From the NCBI GenBank assembly GCA_946886255.1, contig CAMPIG010000110.1, forward strand, positions 1 to 11,528: a stretch of 11,528 nucleotides of DNA, read 5' to 3'. Below are positions 7,666 to 11,528 of the stretch, one piece after another (position 1 is the first letter of the stretch; every line of letters begins with the position of its first letter). The stretch comes from an uncultured Cellvibrio sp. Lineage in GTDB: Bacteria > Pseudomonadota > Gammaproteobacteria > Pseudomonadales > Cellvibrionaceae. The translations under genes were made by a program, and so were the position numbers. Below the pieces are notes generated by a model, which saw only the letters and a program-made list of their open reading frames with translations, did not search any database and had not been told where the DNA came from.

Positions 7666-7764
7666 GTCCGCGCGATTTTGCTTGCACCCGATGGACCGGT
7701 CAATCCAATGAACGGCGACCAGCCAGCCTTTGACGTATTCTGAAAAGTGCCCATACCCGTGCCT

Positions 7765-10209
7765 ATGCCCGCGTCCGATACCCCTCTTGCCTGTTATCAC
7801 TGTGGCTTACCCGTGCCCGCCGACGCGCATTTTCCGGTCACGATTGCCGGTAAAGATGAATTGATGTGTTGCCCCGGTTGCCAGGCGGTTGCCATGGCGA
7901 TTGTGGATGGCGGCCTGGCAAATTTCTATCGTTTTCGCACGGAAATCAGCGCGCGCCCCGCAAGTGGCAGTGAAACCCGGCAAACGCAATGGAGCATCTA
8001 CGATCTACCCGAGGTGCAGGTGGATTTTGTTGTCGAGCTGGATGCTGAACATCAGCGGCGCCAGGCGAATGTATTGCTGGAGGGCATCAGCTGTGCCGCG
8101 TGCAGCTGGTTGATCGAAACCCATCTGAAAAAGCAGCCGGCGGTCCAGTCGGTTACCATCAATATTACGACCCACCGCTGCACCCTCATCTGGGATGCGC
8201 AGCAGCAACCGCTCAGCGAGCTATTGGCCGCCCTGAGCGAGATTGGTTACAAACCCCGCCCCGCTACCGATGAACAACAACAGGATCTGGTCCGGAAAGA
8301 AAACCGTATGGCCCTGTTTCGTCTGGGCGTAGCCGGCTTTGGCATGATGCAGGCGATGATGGTGGCGGTGGGTATGTATACCGGGGCCACCGATGCCTGG
8401 TTGAGCTTTTTGCGCTGGCAAAGTTTTCTGGCGGCGACACCGGTGGTGTTCTTCAGTTGCTGGCCGTTTTTCAAGTCGGCCTGGCGCAGTATCAAAAGCC
8501 GCCATCTGGTGATGGACGTGCCTGTGGCCTTGGCTATTGGCCTGGCTTACATCGCCAGCGGCTGGGCCACCATCGTCGGCGGTGGTGAGGTGTATTTTGA
8601 ATCCATCTCCATGTTTGCCTTTTTCCTCTTGTTGGGGCGCTATGTGGAGATGCGCGCGCGGCATCGCAATCGCATGGCGTTCGGCAATCTGGCGCAATTG
8701 ATGCCGCTCAGTGCCTGCTGCCTGACGGAGCAGGACGGTAAAGCCTGCGAGCAACAGGTGCCGTTAAAAACCCTGCGTCCGGGAGATCGGGTGCTGGTAA
8801 AAGCAGGTGAGACGTTTCCTTGCGATGGATTGGTGGAATCCGGTGAGAGCAGTGCGGTGGAGGCAATCCTGACGGGCGAGTCCAACCCGGTGACCAAGCG
8901 GCACGGTGATACCGTAATTGCGGGAACCCTGAACAGCGACAGCCCATTAGTGATTACAGTGACGGCAACCGGCGCCGCAACCCAGCTTTCGGCGATTGAG
9001 CGGCTTGCGGCGCAGGCAGCGGAGGAAAAGCCTGCCCAGGTGACGGTGGCGGACCGGATTGCGCGTTTTTTTATTGCGCGCCTGCTGGTGGTGTGCGCGC
9101 TGGTATTTGCCTTCTGGTGGTGGTACGAGCCGGCGCGGGCTTTGTGGGTCACCCTGTCAGTGCTGGTGGTGACCTGTCCGTGCGCGCTGGCACTCGCCAT
9201 GCCGGCAGCATTGAGCGCGACCACAGCCAATCTGCGCAAACAAGGCTTTCTGGTGGCGCGCGGTCATGTGATTGAAACGCTGACCCAGATCAACCGGCTG
9301 ATCTTTGATAAAACCGGCACCCTGACCAAAGGGCAATTTGTGATCGCGGATGTCCGCCTCTGTCGTCAGTCGGATCAAACCCATTGTCTGGCTATTGCTG
9401 CCGCCCTGGAAGCCAGTGCGAACCACCCTCTGGCGCTGGCTTTTCGCCATCTGGATTATTCCCAGCCGGCCAGTCAGGTTAAACAGGTGACGGGCGCCGG
9501 TGTGGAAGGCGAGGTGGCGCAGGTGCGTTATCGTCTGGGGACAGTGGACTTTGTATCCGCCCTGTTTCCGGCGGGCATGGCATCGCCAGTATTGCCTGAC
9601 ACCCGACAGCAATGGCTGTTGCTGGGCGACAACCGAGGGCCGTTGGCCTGGATTGCGTTGGAAGATGAGGTGCGTCCCGGTGCGGCCGAGGTGGTTGCGG
9701 CATTTCAGCAGGAGGGAATTGCCGTCGAATTACTCAGCGGCGACCAGTCCGGTGCAGTGGCCGCGTTGGCGGGGCAATTGGGCATTCGGGATTTTATCGC
9801 GGGTGCACGCCCGGACGACAAATTGTCGCACCTGCACCGACGGCAAGCCCAGGGTGATAAAGTGCTGATGCTGGGTGATGGCATCAACGACGTGCCGATC
9901 CTTTCCGGGGCGGATATCTCCATCGCTATGGCATCTGCTTCTGATCTGGCGCAAACCCGCGCCGATGCGGTCTTGTTGAATGACAACCTGCAGGTGTTGC
10001 ACAACGCTGTGGTGCTGGCTCACCGCACCAAGCGCATCATCCAGCAGAATTTGCGGTTCTCCCTGACTTACAACCTGCTGGCATTGCCGCTGGCCGCAGC
10101 GGGTTGGGTAGCGCCCTGGCAAGCGGCGATTGGTATGACAGCCAGTTCATTGATCGTAATCTTCAACTCCCTGCGTTTGAGTGACAGCTCTGACGAGGCA
10201 CACCGGTAA
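7765..10209 (+). CDS. ccoI: Copper-translocating P1B-type ATPase for cbb3 oxidase assembly (CcoI/FixI)
   Basis: Inner-membrane heavy-metal ATPase needed for copper supply to the cbb3 oxidase. The protein has 814 residues, as expected for CcoI/FixI. The N-terminus carries cysteine motifs typical of this subgroup (C10-Y-H-C13 and C35-C-P-G-C39). An HMA domain with C110-A-A-C113 (GISCAACSW) follows. ATPase landmarks are TGES (370-373), the membrane metal site C471-P-C473, the phosphorylated Asp515 in DKTGTLTKG, His554-Pro in the nucleotide domain, and GDGIND (704-709). All are intact. Eight membrane helices are expected for the family. The start is uncertain: ATG 7765 is preferred, but in-frame GTGs at 7747 and 7759 are possible and no strong ribosome binding site is visible for any. 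ccoS begins 11 bases after the stop. Confidence 0.96.
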   Translation: MPASDTPLACYHCGLPVPADAHFPVTIAGKDELMCCPGCQAVAMAIVDGGLANFYRFRTEISARPASGSETRQTQWSIYDLPEVQVDFVVELDAEHQRRQANVLLEGISCAACSWLIETHLKKQPAVQSVTINITTHRCTLIWDAQQQPLSELLAALSEIGYKPRPATDEQQQDLVRKENRMALFRLGVAGFGMMQAMMVAVGMYTGATDAWLSFLRWQSFLAATPVVFFSCWPFFKSAWRSIKSRHLVMDVPVALAIGLAYIASGWATIVGGGEVYFESISMFAFFLLLGRYVEMRARHRNRMAFGNLAQLMPLSACCLTEQDGKACEQQVPLKTLRPGDRVLVKAGETFPCDGLVESGESSAVEAILTGESNPVTKRHGDTVIAGTLNSDSPLVITVTATGAATQLSAIERLAAQAAEEKPAQVTVADRIARFFIARLLVVCALVFAFWWWYEPARALWVTLSVLVVTCPCALALAMPAALSATTANLRKQGFLVARGHVIETLTQINRLIFDKTGTLTKGQFVIADVRLCRQSDQTHCLAIAAALEASANHPLALAFRHLDYSQPASQVKQVTGAGVEGEVAQVRYRLGTVDFVSALFPAGMASPVLPDTRQQWLLLGDNRGPLAWIALEDEVRPGAAEVVAAFQQEGIAVELLSGDQSGAVAALAGQLGIRDFIAGARPDDKLSHLHRRQAQGDKVLMLGDGINDVPILSGADISIAMASASDLAQTRADAVLLNDNLQVLHNAVVLAHRTKRIIQQNLRFSLTYNLLALPLAAAGWVAPWQAAIGMTASSLIVIFNSLRLSDSSDEAHR

Positions 10210-10220
10210 CGACATTTATT

Positions 10221-10520
10221 GTGGAAAGTTTTTATTTTTTGATTCCTATCGCTCTGATCTTCGTCGCCATTGCGCTGCGATTTTTATTCTGGGCGCTTCA
10301 CAGTGGCCAGTACGACAATCTGGACACTGAGGCTCACCGCATCCTGTTTGATGAAGATGCCCGGCAACAACCCAAACTGGATGATGGGTCGACGGAGATC
10401 TTCACTCAGACTGATGCTCTTGAGTCCGTCTCCCACCCATCTGAGGTGCCTCACGAAGAGCCTCTCTGTGAAACACCGTCCCGTGAAAAGCCTTCTCACC
10501 AAAAGTCTCGCCACACATGA
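10221..10520 (+). CDS. ccoS: cbb3-type oxidase assembly protein CcoS
   Basis: Small membrane protein required for maturation of cbb3 oxidase cofactors in other proteobacteria. The protein has 99 residues. A single membrane helix covers about residues 5-26. The family signature follows: a WALHSGQYDNLDTEAHRILFD block at about 25-45. The start is GTG at 10221, fixed by the family N-terminus MESFYFLIP; the ribosome binding site is weak. Family members are usually near 50-75 residues, so the hydrophilic tail from about residue 48 is long. It is rich in Pro, Ser, Glu, Lys and His, with loosely repeated E-P and K-P steps. The stop overlaps the next gene's ATG (ATGA, 10517-10520), indicating translational coupling. 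Confidence 0.94.
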   Translation: MESFYFLIPIALIFVAIALRFLFWALHSGQYDNLDTEAHRILFDEDARQQPKLDDGSTEIFTQTDALESVSHPSEVPHEEPLCETPSREKPSHQKSRHT

Positions 10521-11260
10521 TTGACTGGGCACCCTTGTTAACTGCGTTCTCACTCGGCTTGCTCAGCAGCGCGCACTGCGTAGGTATGTGTGGCGGCATC
10601 ATGGGTGCCTTGACCATGGTGATTCCTGCCGACGCACGCCAACGCCGTTTGCCATTGTTGTTGGGCTATAACCTGGGGCGTATCGGCAGTTATACCCTGA
10701 TGGGTGTATTACTCGGTGCCTTTGCCGGCGTGATCACGAGCTGGGCCGGAGAAAGCTGGTTGCGGGTGCTGGCGGGATTGTTGTTGATCACGATGGGGCT
10801 TTATCTGGCTGACTGGTGGCGTGGTCTGACCTACCTGGAGCGGGTGGGGCGCTATGTGTGGGCATACCTGCAACCTTTGGGAAAGCCGCTGATGCCGGTA
10901 AACAATCTGCCCAAGGCCATACTGCTCGGTACGATCTGGGGGTGGCTGCCTTGCGGATTGGTTTACACCGCACTGGCATACGCTGCCGCCCAGGCTGATA
11001 TGCGTGGGGCGGGGGGTGTCATGCTGGCCTTCGGGCTGGGGACTTTGCCTGCCGTGTTAGCTACTGGTTTGGCGGCCCGTCAACTGGCTGGCCTGTTGCA
11101 AGCGCGCGGTGTGCGTACGGGCTTTGCCTTGTTAATTATCCTCTTTGGTATCTGGACGCTGCTGGGTGGTGGCCCCGGCCATCGTCATCACCATTCACAC
11201 GTTGGCGACCCAGTGCAACAGCATGTTGATCCGGCTGGGGATGCGCCTCACCACCACTGA
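10517..11260 (+). CDS. DsbD_2/SafE-type (sulfite exporter TauE/SafE family) membrane protein with His-rich tail
   Basis: Polytopic inner-membrane protein of 247 residues, about six helices, in the family usually annotated as TauE/SafE-like or cytochrome c biogenesis transmembrane (DsbD_2). Homologues often follow ccoS in gammaproteobacterial cbb3 clusters, but their biochemical role is not established to my knowledge. The first helix holds H20-C21-V-G-M-C25-GG. A second conserved-looking cysteine motif is WLPC146GLVY. These resemble metal- or redox-active sites within membrane transporters. The C-terminus carries H222-R-H-H-H-S-H228 and ends in three His, suggesting metal binding. Overlap with ccoS and cluster context support a role in copper or cofactor handling for the oxidase; this is inference. 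The annotation as a sulfite exporter should not be taken literally. No clear terminator follows the stop. Confidence 0.9.
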   Translation: MIDWAPLLTAFSLGLLSSAHCVGMCGGIMGALTMVIPADARQRRLPLLLGYNLGRIGSYTLMGVLLGAFAGVITSWAGESWLRVLAGLLLITMGLYLADWWRGLTYLERVGRYVWAYLQPLGKPLMPVNNLPKAILLGTIWGWLPCGLVYTALAYAAAQADMRGAGGVMLAFGLGTLPAVLATGLAARQLAGLLQARGVRTGFALLIILFGIWTLLGGGPGHRHHHSHVGDPVQQHVDPAGDAPHHH

Positions 11261-11334
11261 GGTTGGCGAGCTGTGTCTTTGTTAAGCATCTGACTCGTGT
11301 TAATGTGCGCGGCCCAACACACTTAAACAAAAAA

Positions 11335-11367
11335 ATCATCCGGATGATGATTCGCAATCACTATAAT
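11335..11367. promoter_or_regulatory. Perfect palindrome next to a -10 box upstream of the last gene
   Basis: The sequence atcatccggatgat (11335-11348) is a perfect 14-base palindrome. An overlapping pairing (aatcatc 11334-11340 with gatgatt 11346-11352) is also possible. A consensus TATAAT lies at 11362-11367 on the + strand, and the -35 zone falls inside the palindrome, where no consensus -35 is seen. This layout fits an operator or activator site for the gene starting at 11427. Read on the minus strand, the stem is followed by a T-run, so a minus-strand terminator is the other reading, although no minus-strand gene is visible upstream of it. Confidence 0.45.
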
Positions 11368-11426
11368 CGAAATTGTGTTGTCTTAGGCTTGGTTGTGTAC
11401 TGAGTTAATTTTCCAGAGAACAAAAA

Positions 11427-11528
11427 ATGATCAAGACCCTGTGTAATGGGTTAGGTGTTAGCGCGATGTTGCTGTTCAGTGCTGGGGCGCTGGCGCAAAC
11501 GGATTCTATTTCTGCAAAGGAGGTGGAT
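11427..11528 (+). CDS. Secreted or periplasmic protein of unknown function, 3' partial
   Basis: Only the first 34 codons lie in the window. ATG 11427 opens a frame starting MIKTLCNGLG, then a hydrophobic core (VSAMLLFSAGAL) and an AxA-type cleavage site at GALA-Q. This is a standard Sec signal peptide with residues 1-23 removed. An A-rich stretch precedes the ATG, with agagaa (11415-11420) as a weak ribosome binding site. The frame stays open to the window edge. The mature part visible (QTDSISAKEVD) is too short to identify a family. It has its own apparent promoter and so is probably not part of the ccoIS operon. Confidence 0.75.
   Translation, partial: MIKTLCNGLGVSAMLLFSAGALAQTDSISAKEVD

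Noticed and set aside
11261..11330. A rho-independent terminator after the SafE-like gene.
   Set aside because: Only weak five-base pairing (gtgtt/aacac) was found and no T-tract follows on the + strand.

Overview
The window is one end-to-end cbb3-type (C-family) cytochrome c oxidase locus. It holds the structural genes ccoN (5' end cut off by the window edge), ccoO, ccoQ and ccoP, followed by the assembly genes ccoG, ccoH, ccoI and ccoS, a DsbD_2/SafE-type membrane protein, and the first 34 codons of a secreted protein. Protein sequences, gene order (ccoNOQP-ccoGHIS-safE-like) and the moderate base composition point to a gammaproteobacterium of the Pseudomonas/Cellvibrio type. The family placement is an inference from remembered sequences, not from a search.

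Layout. 1-3053: ccoNOQP, all on + and tightly packed (gaps of 11, 2 and 2 bases), encoding the catalytic heme b/CuB subunit, the mono-heme and di-heme cytochromes c, and the small CcoQ subunit. 3054-3195: a gap with a possible promoter and a leader hairpin, ending at a TTG start for ccoG. 3196-5311: ccoG and ccoH, separated by about 160 bases that carry an 84-base nested palindrome. 5332-7530: a convergent minus-strand gene for a PlpD-like patatin phospholipase fused to a POTRA and an outer-membrane beta-barrel. It splits the assembly genes in two. 7531-7764: a divergent promoter region. 7765-11260: ccoI, ccoS and the safE-like gene, the last two joined by an ATGA overlap. 11261-11426: an intergenic region with a perfect 14-base palindrome and a consensus -10 box, leading into the truncated secreted protein.

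How the genes work together. CcoN, CcoO and CcoP form the electron-transfer and oxygen-reducing enzyme, with CcoQ as a small stabilising subunit. CcoI is a P1B copper ATPase thought to supply copper for CuB. CcoG is a membrane iron-sulfur protein implicated in copper handling. CcoH and CcoS help assemble and mature the complex. The His-tailed SafE-like protein is a candidate metal-handling partner. The phospholipase has no known link to this pathway and looks like an insertion into the cluster.

No new biological system stands out. The points most worth following are the inserted type Vd-like phospholipase, the nested palindrome between ccoG and ccoH, the His-rich tail of the SafE-like protein and the long tail of CcoS. 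No rRNA, tRNA, CRISPR array or transposase gene was recognised. No gene-free stretch exceeds 300 bases.
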